A stretch of 51,069 nucleotides of DNA from Deltaproteobacteria bacterium (GTDB taxonomy: Bacteria > Myxococcota_A > UBA9160 > UBA4427). Position numbers and translations under genes: made by a program. This document shows, piece after piece, positions 14,801 to 22,902 of this stretch. Below the pieces are notes generated by a model that was given only the letters and a program-made list of their open reading frames with translations, did no database searches and had not been told where the DNA came from. The stretch is from NCBI GenBank assembly GCA_019310385.1, contig JAFDEK010000015.1, forward strand, positions 1 to 51,069. The letters are read 5' to 3'. Within the stretch, counting starts at the first letter, position 1. Each line of letters starts with the position of its first letter.

Positions 14801-15290
14801 TCCAATGGGACCTTGCTCGACCCTGCGCGCATCTCGCGCCGTGTTCGAGGGTGGTCGGGGCTATGTGGCTTCGACGGCCAAGAAGCTCCGTCACTGAGTG
14901 TTCCGATCTCCGGGAGCTCTGGCCCGATGGGGTCCAAATGCGGCGATCGGTCTTGCATCGATTCGCAGAATACTCGAATGATCCTGACAGTCGCCGATCG
15001 CGATGTCAACGGAAGCTAGAGTGCACTTAGGCGTACTGCTCTCGTGTTGCGCGAGTGTTGCGCACGAAATGCGACGGTGATGAAGGTTTGGTTTTTCGTG
15101 AACGAGATGTGCGGCCGTGCGCACTCGACACCGTCGAGGAATTCGAGAGCGATTCCGAAAGCGGAGTCGGCAGAGTTGCCGGTGAGGCGCGAGTGCCGGG
15201 GCGGCCGAAGTGCGATTGGCAGGGACGCTCGGAGTAACGCGGGGCGGGGCGGCCGAAGTGCGAGTGGCAGGGCGGCCGAAGTGCGAGTGG
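14801..15290. other. 490-bp spacer with direct repeats, no gene seen
   Basis: This is a gene-poor stretch between the small unknown gene and the 3' end of tRNA-Pro. Around 14970-15200 it is lower in GC than its surroundings by eye. It holds short direct repeats such as GTGTTGCGC near 15040-15060, and then the 23-bp repeat cluster. Open frames here have no recognisable protein. A decayed insertion next to a tRNA is possible. Confidence 0.5.

Positions 15291-15292
<2 letters not shown>
15198..15292 (+). repeat. 23-bp direct repeats abutting the 3' end of tRNA-Pro
   Basis: The unit GGGCGGCCGAAGTGCGAGTGG plus 2 bases occurs at 15198-15220 (one change), 15247-15269 and 15270-15292. The last two are exactly in tandem, and the last copy runs two bases into the tRNA 3' end. 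They are short, few and not separated by unique spacers of equal size, so this is not a CRISPR array. Confidence 0.85.
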
Positions 15293-15364
<72 letters not shown>

Positions 15365-15580
15365 ACACTGGCCGGCTGATTATGACGTGTTCTGGCCACG
15401 CGACAAGGACCCGGGGGCACTTCTTCTCAGGCTTTCGCACCTCGCCCGCCACGGTGCCTCTGGCGCCACACTGGGTCTCGCACCCAAGGGTGGCGGGTTC
15501 CCCTAGTATCTGGGATCACGCGGGCTTGCGAGGCTTCTGACCGCCGTGGAGGCGCTCCGCGGAAGGGATGCGGAGAGGGG

Positions 15581-17989
15581 ATGGCAGACGCCGGAACAGC
15601 CTTCGACCCAGGTGTCTTCGGCCTGATCGCGGGTCTGCTGCTGGCGCTGGGGCTGGCCTCCGCCGCGCTGCGGCCCGGGTGGATCGTCGGCCATCCGCGG
15701 GGTGTGCTCATCGCCCTGCTGCTCGTCTGCCTGCTGGCGGCGTCGGCCCTCTTCCGTCTGGACCCGCCCGGCATCGATCTTGCCATCGATCCCTCGACGC
15801 AGCCCTTGCTGCCCCGGGGCGATCCCGCCCAGGAGATCTACCGGAGGGCGGTTCTCGACTTCGGCGACGACGAAGTCTTCGTCATCGCAGTGGAGTGCGA
15901 GCAGGTCTTCAGTCGAGGCTGTCTCGAGACCATCGATGGAATCGGGGACCGGGTCGCCCGCCTGCCGGGCGTGCGTTCGGTGACGAGTATCGTCGACGTG
16001 ACCTCTTTTCGCTGGGTAGACGACGAGGAATGGGTCGAGGTTCGTCCCTTCATCGACGAGATTCCCGCCGACCCCGATGCCCTCGAGGCGCTGCGCCAGC
16101 GAGCGCTCGCAGACCCCGTCTATCGCCGCACCCTCGTTTCCGAAGACGCCAGGGCGGCGGCCATCAACGTGAGCTTTCGCGACATGAGCGACGCAGAGTT
16201 CATCGCGTCGGGGCTCGACGACGCGGTGGCGGAGATCCTGCGCGACGAAGCCGGCGACGGCTTGCGCTTCCATGTAGCGGGTCGCGCCCACGTGAAGGTG
16301 CACGTCTACCGGGGCATGCTGCGCGACCTGTTGCTGCTGATCCCACTCGGTGTGGTGACCATGGCCCTGGTGCTCTGGATCCTCACGGGTTGGCGGCGCG
16401 GCGTATTCTTCCCCATTGCGACTTCCCTGGTGTCGATCCTCTGGACCTTTGCCGCCATGGCGGTCACGGGACGGCCGCTCACCCTGCTCACCGGCCTCCT
16501 TGCCCCCATGCTCCTCGCCATTGGGAGTGTCTACGGCGTGCACGTCCTGGCGCGCTACCAGGAGGAGGCGGCCACGAGCCAGTGCGCCGCCGAGGCGGCT
16601 CTGCGCACTCTCGAGCACCTGGTGTTGCCGGTATCGATTGCCGGGCTCACGACCACCGTCGGCTTCGCGGCGCTGCTCATTACCGACGTCCCGGCTGTCT
16701 TCGAGCTGGGCGCCTTCTCGATGCTGGGGGTCGCTTCGATCACCCTCGTCTCACTGACGGGGGTGCCGGCGGGCCTTGCGCTGTTGCCCTTGCGGCCGGC
16801 GCCCGCCACGCACACGGAAATGGCCTCGGGCCGGCGCAGGTCCGCGCGCCTTGCCTGGGCGATCGATCTGCGACTCGGAGCCTTCCTCGATTCCCTCGGA
16901 CACGGTGTCGCCCGCGTTTCGCTCCCGATCATCGCCTTCTCGCTCCTCCTCGCCATGGTGGCGATCCTTGCCCTGCCCAACATCGTGCTCGATACCGACT
17001 ACCTGAGCTACTTCGACGAGGACGACCCGGTGCGGCTCGAGTTCGAGGCGGTCAACCGGCTGTTGGCCGGAGCCGTGCCCATCTATGTCGCCCTGGACGG
17101 AGCGGGCCCGGGACGCTTCCGCGATCCCGAAGTGCTGGAGGCGATGGAAGCTCTGCAGCGGCGTATCGATGGCATCCCGGGCGTGAGCCGGACCCTCTCG
17201 TCCCTGGATACCATGCGCGTCCTCAACCGGGCCTTCCACGCCGGCGATCCCGCACACGAGCGAATCCCCGACACCCGCGCCGGGGTGACCGAGCTCCTCT
17301 TCATGATGCCCAAGGCTGAGTTCTCCCAGTACGCCACCGTGAATCACGGCAAGGCGAACCTCATCGTGCGCACCGGGGAGGTGGGCTCGGCGGCCATCAA
17401 CCGGCTCAGCCGGGCCATCGAGGGGGCGCTCGACGAAGCGGCGCTGCCCGCGGGCGTCACGGGGGTGGTTACGGGCAACACGATCCTGGTGGCGCGCAGT
17501 GACGACGAGATCGTACGCCGGCAGCCCTGGAGCGTGGCCCTGGCCGCCCTTGCGATCTTCGTGCTCATCTCGCTCGGGCTGCGCTCGCCGGGGCTCGGGG
17601 CCATCGCCATGGTGCCCAACCTGCTGCCGGTGCTGCTCTACTTCGGGCTGCTCGGGCTCGGCGTGGCGCCGCTCTCCCTGCCCACCAGCCTGATCGGCTG
17701 CGTGGCCCTCGGCATCGCCATCGACGACACGGTGCATTACCTCGTGCGCTACCGCGCCGAGCGCGGGGCCGGCGCCACGCCGGAAGAGGCAGTTCGCCGC
17801 TGCGCCGGGCGGGTCGGCCGCCCCATCGTCATCACCTCCGTGATGATCTCGACGGGCTTCCTGGTCGTCGCCTTCTCGGAGTTCGCCACCCTGCGCCAGT
17901 TCGGCATCCTCTCCGCCCTGACCATGGCCCTCTGCCTGCTCACCGACCTCCTCCTCCTCCCCGCCCTCCTCGTCCGCGCCCGCATCTAA
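15581..17989 (+). CDS. RND/MMPL superfamily exporter (HAE3-like)
   Basis: 802 residues, with ATG 15581 behind GGAGAGGGG. It has the duplicated RND plan: a first hydrophobic pair near the N-terminus, a large extracytoplasmic loop (about 60-240), then a block of membrane helices (about 245-400), a second loop (about 470-640) and a second block (about 640-800). Conserved membrane motifs appear twice: LLAIGSVYGVHVLARYQEE and GIAIDDTVHYLVRYRAER, the second with the Asp pair used for proton coupling. Family members move lipids or hydrophobic compounds across the inner membrane. A LolA-like protein gene converges directly with it, a frequent pairing. Substrate unknown. Confidence 0.9.
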   Translation: MADAGTAFDPGVFGLIAGLLLALGLASAALRPGWIVGHPRGVLIALLLVCLLAASALFRLDPPGIDLAIDPSTQPLLPRGDPAQEIYRRAVLDFGDDEVFVIAVECEQVFSRGCLETIDGIGDRVARLPGVRSVTSIVDVTSFRWVDDEEWVEVRPFIDEIPADPDALEALRQRALADPVYRRTLVSEDARAAAINVSFRDMSDAEFIASGLDDAVAEILRDEAGDGLRFHVAGRAHVKVHVYRGMLRDLLLLIPLGVVTMALVLWILTGWRRGVFFPIATSLVSILWTFAAMAVTGRPLTLLTGLLAPMLLAIGSVYGVHVLARYQEEAATSQCAAEAALRTLEHLVLPVSIAGLTTTVGFAALLITDVPAVFELGAFSMLGVASITLVSLTGVPAGLALLPLRPAPATHTEMASGRRRSARLAWAIDLRLGAFLDSLGHGVARVSLPIIAFSLLLAMVAILALPNIVLDTDYLSYFDEDDPVRLEFEAVNRLLAGAVPIYVALDGAGPGRFRDPEVLEAMEALQRRIDGIPGVSRTLSSLDTMRVLNRAFHAGDPAHERIPDTRAGVTELLFMMPKAEFSQYATVNHGKANLIVRTGEVGSAAINRLSRAIEGALDEAALPAGVTGVVTGNTILVARSDDEIVRRQPWSVALAALAIFVLISLGLRSPGLGAIAMVPNLLPVLLYFGLLGLGVAPLSLPTSLIGCVALGIAIDDTVHYLVRYRAERGAGATPEEAVRRCAGRVGRPIVITSVMISTGFLVVAFSEFATLRQFGILSALTMALCLLTDLLLLPALLVRARI

Positions 17990-18867
17990 TGGCCTTCCAG
18001 GCGGCGGAGGTCGAAGTGGGTGCGGGTGAGTTCGATGTTGGGATCGATCTCGTCGACGTTCAGGGTGGTGTAGGAGTCGAGCTTGAGGTGGCGCATGGTG
18101 ATGCGGCGCGGAACCCACACGCGCTGGATGAGCTCGATGGCGCCGAGATGGGCGGTCATCTCCTTGATGATTATTTCGCGCTCGTCCCAGTAACGCGCCC
18201 GCAGGACCAGGGAGCGGTCCTTCTCCACGTAGGCGCGGATCTTCGAGTACTCCGACTTGGCGATCGGCTTCGGGACGGCTTCGATGACGAAGACCGGCCT
18301 GCCCTCGATCTGCTCGTCGGGTAGGCGCGAGTAGGTCGAGTCCTCGAGCTCGTGGGGGATCACGTCCTCGAAGCTGAAGTCCGTGCCGAAGACCGTCTCG
18401 CCGCGCAGATTCACCCGGCGCACCAGGCGCTGACTGTTGAGATAGACGAACTGGTCGTTGGGGAAGTCGAGCTTGTTGATGACCAGGTAGCCCGAGTGGC
18501 GCAGGTCGAAGGGGGCCAGGTAGCGCACCAGGGTCTTCGAGAGCGTGATGCCGTCCAGGGGCTTGCGGTCCGCGTCCCGGAGGCTCTCGAACCACATCTT
18601 GAGTCGCGTAGTCTGGGCGTTACCGCCACGATCGGCCGAGGTGAGGGTGGTTTCCTGGATGTAGGTGTCGAAGCGGTTGTCGAGGACCCGCTCGTAGATC
18701 TCGCTGCCCGTCAGCTTGTCATCGGGGATCTCGGCGTGGGGGGGGATTCGGACCCGGGCGGCAACGTGGGGCTCGCTGGCGCCGGCGAAGGCAAGCAGAG
18801 TCGCGGTCATCAGCACGAGAAGCCGGGCGATCCAGCCCGTGAAGCTTCGCAACCCGGCGCGCACCAT
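17986..18867 (-). CDS. outer-membrane lipoprotein-sorting (LolA-like) protein
   Basis: 293 residues. A signal peptide covers about residues 1-32 (ARLLVLMTATLLAFAGA, cleavage near ASEPHVAA). The mature part has the LolA-like pattern of the RND-associated family: MWFESLRDADRK, YLAPFDLRHSGYLVIN, NSQRLVRRVNL, DVIPHELEDSTYSRLP, and strand-rich C-terminus VPRRITMRHLKL. Members are predicted periplasmic lipid/lipoprotein carriers and usually sit next to MMPL/RND exporters, as here. It converges with the exporter, and the two stop codons overlap by 4 bases. It is directly upstream-spaced (10 bp) from the end of rpe, so it may be read together with the rsmB-rpe operon. Confidence 0.85.
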   Translation of the reverse strand: MVRAGLRSFTGWIARLLVLMTATLLAFAGASEPHVAARVRIPPHAEIPDDKLTGSEIYERVLDNRFDTYIQETTLTSADRGGNAQTTRLKMWFESLRDADRKPLDGITLSKTLVRYLAPFDLRHSGYLVINKLDFPNDQFVYLNSQRLVRRVNLRGETVFGTDFSFEDVIPHELEDSTYSRLPDEQIEGRPVFVIEAVPKPIAKSEYSKIRAYVEKDRSLVLRARYWDEREIIIKEMTAHLGAIELIQRVWVPRRITMRHLKLDSYTTLNVDEIDPNIELTRTHFDLRRLEGH

Positions 18868-18877
18868 CGACCTCCGC

Positions 18878-19558
18878 TCAGCCTTCTTCGGCGCGCTTGC
18901 GCAGCTCCGCGATGGCGACCGCGAAGTCCGGAGCGCCGAAGACCGCGGTTCCGGCGACGAAGACGTCTGCCCCGGCGCCGCGGGCGCTCGCGATGGTGTC
19001 GCTCGCGATGCCGCCGTCGACCTCGAGATCGACCGACAGGCCGCGCTCGTCGATCCAGCGCCGAATGGTCTCGATCTTGGGCAGCATCCCGGTGATGAAG
19101 CGCTGACCCCCGAAGCCGGGGTTGACGGTCATCACCAATACCTGGTCGATGTCGCCGAGCACGTACTCGAGGGCGTTGGCTGGAGTGGCGGGGTTGAGGA
19201 CCACACAGGCCCGAGCGCCGGCCTCGCGAATCTGGGCGACGCTGCGGTGGAGGTTGGGGCAGGTCTCGGCGTGGACGCCCACGATGTCGGCGCCCGCCTT
19301 CACGAAGTCGCCCACGTAGCGTTCCGGCTGCTCGATCATGAGGTGGACGTCCAGGGGGAGCGAGGTGTGCTCCTTGACTGCCTCGACGATCAGGGGGCCG
19401 ATGGTGATGTTGGGAACGAAGTGCCCATCCATGACGTCGACGTGCACCCAGTCCGCCCCCCCGGCCTCGACGGCCTTTACCTGCTCGCCGAGGCGCGAGA
19501 AGTCGGCGGCCAGGATGGAGGGGGCGATGCGGATGGCGCGCGCGGCCTTGCTGCTCAT
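18878..19558 (-). CDS. rpe: ribulose-phosphate 3-epimerase
   Basis: 226 residues from ATG 19558, which overlaps the rsmB stop as ATGA. It is a TIM barrel with all Rpe hallmarks: IAPSILAADFSRLG, VHVDVMDGHFVPNITIGP (metal-binding His and Asp), LDVHLMIE, VLVMTVNPGFGGQ and LEVDGGI. It interconverts ribulose-5-phosphate and xylulose-5-phosphate in the pentose phosphate pathway. It closes the priA-def-fmt-rsmB-rpe gene order, which is common in bacteria. Confidence 0.97.
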   Translation of the reverse strand: MSSKAARAIRIAPSILAADFSRLGEQVKAVEAGGADWVHVDVMDGHFVPNITIGPLIVEAVKEHTSLPLDVHLMIEQPERYVGDFVKAGADIVGVHAETCPNLHRSVAQIREAGARACVVLNPATPANALEYVLGDIDQVLVMTVNPGFGGQRFITGMLPKIETIRRWIDERGLSVDLEVDGGIASDTIASARGAGADVFVAGTAVFGAPDFAVAIAELRKRAEEG

Positions 19559-21081
19559 TGCGTCCTCTCGAGGCGAACGGCGAAGAAGCCGTCGGTGGCC
19601 ACCCGGTGGGGGAGGCAGCGGAGGGTACCGTCTTCTTCGAGCACCGGCGTGAGCGACTCGGGGAGCTCGCTCCGGGGCACCTGGCGAAAGTGAGGGTGAT
19701 CCTGCAGGAACGCCGCCACGATCTCCTGATTCTCCTCCCGGAGCACCGTGCAGGTACTGTAAACGAGGCAGCCCCCGGGCCTCAACACGCGGCTTGCCTC
19801 GTGCAGGATCGCGGCCTGCACCGTGGCGAGACGGGTCGGGTCCTCGGCGCTCAGCCGCCAGCGGGCATCCGGGTTGCGGCGCAGGGTACCGAGGCCCGAG
19901 CAGGGGGCGTCGACGAGAACCCGGTCGAAGTCCTTCGCCTGCGGGGCGTCGGCGTCCGCGTCGCTGGCGGCCAGATCCACCAGGGGCAGGGTGGCGTCGC
20001 GTGAGAGCGTGGTGATGCCGCGCAGTCCGAGTCGTCTCGCGTCCCGGTCCACGAGGCCGAGTCGCTTGAGGTTGCGGTCGAGGGCGAGGACCCGCCCCTC
20101 CTCTCCCAGCCGCTCCGCAATGGCGGTGGCCTTGGTCCCCGGGGCCGCGCAGGTGTCCAGAACGCGATCGTCCGGCTGCGGGTCGAGGAGGCAGACCACG
20201 AGCTGCGAGGCCTCGTCCTGCACGGTGTAACGCCCCTCGAGAAAGGCCGGGCTGCTGGCCGGATTGCCGCCATGGCCGAGCACCAGGCCGTCGGGCGCCA
20301 GCGTGCAGCGGTGGGCGTCCGGGAATTTCTCGCGCAGCTCTTCCAGCAGAGCGGCCGGAGTCGTGCACCGGCGATTCGCGCGAATCGTCACGGGCGGGGT
20401 GGTGTTGCTGGCGACGGCCAGGGCGGCGGCCTCCTCGGCGCCGAACTCGTCGATCCAGCGCCGCGCGATCCACTCGGGCAGCGAGAGGGCGTGGACGATG
20501 TGCTCGAGCGGATCGTCTTCGAAGGCGGGCAGCGGGAGGGTCTCGCTCTCCCGGGCGAGGCGGCGGAGCACGGCGTTCACGAGCCCCGTAGCGCGCGAGC
20601 TCCCCAACGAGTGCGCGCAGGCCACGGCCTGGTCCACCGCCGCACTCTGGGGAATGCGGTCCATGAAGAGCAGCTGATAGGCGCCGAGGCGCAGGGTACT
20701 GGCGACCAGGGGCTCGAGCTTCTCGAGCTTCTGGTCGAGCACCTGGGAGAGCAGGTAGTCGATGCGGCCACGCCAGCGCAGGGTTCCATAGGCGAGCTCG
20801 GTGGCCAGAGCGCGGTCGGCGGCGGAGAGGGGGCTGCGGGCAAGGGCCTGGTGGAGGGCGATGTCCGCATAGGCGTGAACCCGCTCCACCCGCTCGAGCA
20901 CTCGCACCGCGACCAGGCGCGCCACCGTGGCACCCGAGCCGCGCCGCCGCTCCGTCGCGTCGTTGCGCGACTGGGGGCGCCCGCGGCCGGGACGCGGGGA
21001 GCCGCCTCCCCTCTTGCCGCCGCCCTTCCTGCCGCCGCCCTTCCTGCCGCCGCCCTTCTTGCCGCCGTCTTCCTCACTCAT
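19555..21081 (-). CDS. rsmB: 16S rRNA (cytosine-967-C5)-methyltransferase RsmB with basic repeat N-terminus
   Basis: 508 residues. After an unusual N-terminal tail (about 1-48) made of repeated GGGRK/GGGKR units, a NusB-like RNA-binding domain spans about 50-185 (ALATELAYGTLRWRGRIDYLL, MDRIPQSAAVDQAVACA). The Rossmann methyltransferase domain (about 195-505) has the SAM motif DTCAAPGTKATAIAE, the DAPCSG motif with one active cysteine, and YSTCTV with the second. It methylates C967 of 16S rRNA. E. coli RsmB is about 430 residues; the difference is mostly the basic tail, which could add nonspecific RNA affinity. Start ATG 21081 overlaps the fmt stop by 8 bases. Confidence 0.95.
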   Translation of the reverse strand: MSEEDGGKKGGGRKGGGRKGGGKRGGGSPRPGRGRPQSRNDATERRRGSGATVARLVAVRVLERVERVHAYADIALHQALARSPLSAADRALATELAYGTLRWRGRIDYLLSQVLDQKLEKLEPLVASTLRLGAYQLLFMDRIPQSAAVDQAVACAHSLGSSRATGLVNAVLRRLARESETLPLPAFEDDPLEHIVHALSLPEWIARRWIDEFGAEEAAALAVASNTTPPVTIRANRRCTTPAALLEELREKFPDAHRCTLAPDGLVLGHGGNPASSPAFLEGRYTVQDEASQLVVCLLDPQPDDRVLDTCAAPGTKATAIAERLGEEGRVLALDRNLKRLGLVDRDARRLGLRGITTLSRDATLPLVDLAASDADADAPQAKDFDRVLVDAPCSGLGTLRRNPDARWRLSAEDPTRLATVQAAILHEASRVLRPGGCLVYSTCTVLREENQEIVAAFLQDHPHFRQVPRSELPESLTPVLEEDGTLRCLPHRVATDGFFAVRLERTQ

Positions 21082-22051
21082 GGCCGGAGGCTACCGGGTC
21101 GTCTGCACCCAGACGAATGCCGTCGGGGATGGGGCGACCGCGCAGGAAGGCGTCGACCTCCATCGCCCTGGCGCCGGCGCGCTGCAGGCGCAGGGGGATC
21201 AGCCAGCCTTCGCCGGTCGCAATGCGCAGCGACTCGCCGTCGCAGCGCACCGTCCCCGGCGGCTCGCCGACCTTGCCGGCGCGGACCTCGGCGGCGAGGA
21301 TGCGCAGGGGCTCTCCCGCCAGCAAGGTGAAGGCCCCCGGCTTCGGCGCCATGGCGTAGACGCGCCGCGCCAGGGCGGCCGCGCTCTCGTGCCAATCGAG
21401 GCGCGCCATGTCGCGTTCGACCTTGGGCGCCAAACTGGCGCGGGCGTGATCCTGCTCACTCCACTCGATGCGTCCGGCGGCCAGCTGCCCGAGCGCCTCG
21501 TCGACGGCCTCGGCGGCCAGCCGTGCCAGTCGCTCGCCGAGCTCGGCGGTGTTCTCGTGGTCGCCGATCCTGGTCTCGCGCACGAGGGCGACGGGACCGG
21601 TGTCCATTTCACGCTCGATTCGCATCACCGAGATCCCTGTCGTCTTCTCGCCAGCCAGGATCGCGTGGTTGATGGGAGCCGCGCCGCGGAAGTGGGGAAG
21701 CAGGCTCGCGTGGGCGTTGATCATGAAGCCCAGCCCGGGGAGCTCGCGCAGCGCCTTGGGGATGAACTGACCGAAGGCCACCACCACGCCAATGTCGGGC
21801 GCGAGGGCGCGCAGGGCTTCCACCACCTCGGGCTCGCCGACGCGTTCGGGCCGCAGCAGTGGGATCCCCGCCTCGAGGGCGGTCCGGGCGACTGGCGAGG
21901 GCGAGAGCTTGCGTCCGCGGCCCCGGGGCCGGTCGGGTTGGCTCACCACCGCCACCACCTCCCAGGGGCCGGCGATGAGGCGCTCGAGGGTGGGGACTGC
22001 GATCTCGGGGGTTCCGAAGAAGGCGACCCGTAGGCTAGAAGCGGCTGCCAC
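21074..22051 (-). CDS. fmt: methionyl-tRNA formyltransferase
   Basis: 325 residues if translation starts at GTG 22051, giving the usual opening LRVAFFGTPEIAVPTLERL after six residues. A longer in-frame extension into def is not needed. Catalytic-domain motifs are present: VVSQPDRPRGRG, FGQFIPK, INAHASLLPHFRGAAPINHAI (with the catalytic His and the loop motif) and DTGPVA. The C-terminal domain begins about residue 215 and carries the RVYAMAPKPGAFT segment. It formylates initiator Met-tRNA. The first 17 bases overlap the end of def, so the two are translationally coupled. Confidence 0.95.
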   Translation of the reverse strand: MAAASSLRVAFFGTPEIAVPTLERLIAGPWEVVAVVSQPDRPRGRGRKLSPSPVARTALEAGIPLLRPERVGEPEVVEALRALAPDIGVVVAFGQFIPKALRELPGLGFMINAHASLLPHFRGAAPINHAILAGEKTTGISVMRIEREMDTGPVALVRETRIGDHENTAELGERLARLAAEAVDEALGQLAAGRIEWSEQDHARASLAPKVERDMARLDWHESAAALARRVYAMAPKPGAFTLLAGEPLRILAAEVRAGKVGEPPGTVRCDGESLRIATGEGWLIPLRLQRAGARAMEVDAFLRGRPIPDGIRLGADDPVASGHE

Positions 22052-22586
22052 TGATGTCGACTTCGTCGTCGCTCTGCTCGGCGGCCAGCTGCTTCTTGCG
22101 GCGTTTGACGTACATGCTGCGTTTGAGGCGACTGATGCGGTCGATGAAGAGGACGCCATTGAGGTGGTCGATCTCGTGTTGCAGGCACACTGCGCGCAGC
22201 CCCTCGGCCTCCTCGATGATCTCGTTGCCGTCGAGATCGAGTCCGCGCACGCGGACGCGCTCGCTGCGAGTCACCTCCGCGTTGAAGTCGGGGACCGAGA
22301 GGCAGCCCTCCTCCCACACGATCTTCCCCTCGATCTCGACGAACTCGGGATTGACGATCACCGTGGGACTCTTCTCGTTCCCCTCGTCGCTCCAGTCCGT
22401 GTCGATGACGATGAGCCGCACCCCTTCGCCCACCTGGGGTGCCGCGAGACCGATGCCCGGCTCGTCGTACATCACCTCGCACATGTCCCCGGCGAGTTCG
22501 CGCAGCTCGTCGGTGATCTCCTTGATGGGCTCGGAGACCTGCTTGAGTCGCGGATCGGGAAACTGCAGTACTTCGCGTAGGGCCAT
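22035..22586 (-). CDS. def: peptide deformylase
   Basis: 183 residues, with all three deformylase motifs: GIGLAAPQ, EEGCLSVP (metal-binding Cys) and LQHEIDHLNG (HExxH). It removes the N-formyl group from new proteins, acting after Fmt. A charged C-terminal tail (KRRKKQLAAEQSDDEVDIS) is ordinary for the group. The ATG at 22586 is clear and gives the usual start with FPDPRLKQVSEP. Confidence 0.97.
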   Translation of the reverse strand: MALREVLQFPDPRLKQVSEPIKEITDELRELAGDMCEVMYDEPGIGLAAPQVGEGVRLIVIDTDWSDEGNEKSPTVIVNPEFVEIEGKIVWEEGCLSVPDFNAEVTRSERVRVRGLDLDGNEIIEEAEGLRAVCLQHEIDHLNGVLFIDRISRLKRSMYVKRRKKQLAAEQSDDEVDISGSRF

Positions 22587-22902
22587 GAATCGTCTCGTGT
22601 TCTGGGGGCGCCCGGCGAGGGGCCGCCCGTCGTCGTTTCAGTCGGTTTCAGTCGGTCGCAGTCGATGGGTCGCGGTATTCCCGGAGACAGGGCTTCGCTG
22701 CTTCGAGGATCGGCTGCGTGACGCCTCGCGCTGCGAATCGGCGTCGAGCAGGGCCCCCCCCCGGCCGCGGAGCCGACGAGAGTACCACGGCGACGCCCTC
22801 GCTCGCCCCCGGCTGCCGAGGCGGGGGCCACGTCCCTCCCAAAGGGCGCGGCGCGAAGCTCGGAGATTGGCCCAAGTCTCCGTCTTGTCGACACTATTGG
22901 GT
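22587..22902. other. 316-bp spacer between priA and def
   Basis: No supported gene. It contains two exact tandem copies of TTTCAGTCGG (22636-22655) plus a third degenerate copy, and a run of nine C (from about 22754). A minus-strand frame extends through it, but its composition is not protein-like. The promoter for def-fmt-rsmB-rpe may lie here. Confidence 0.5.
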
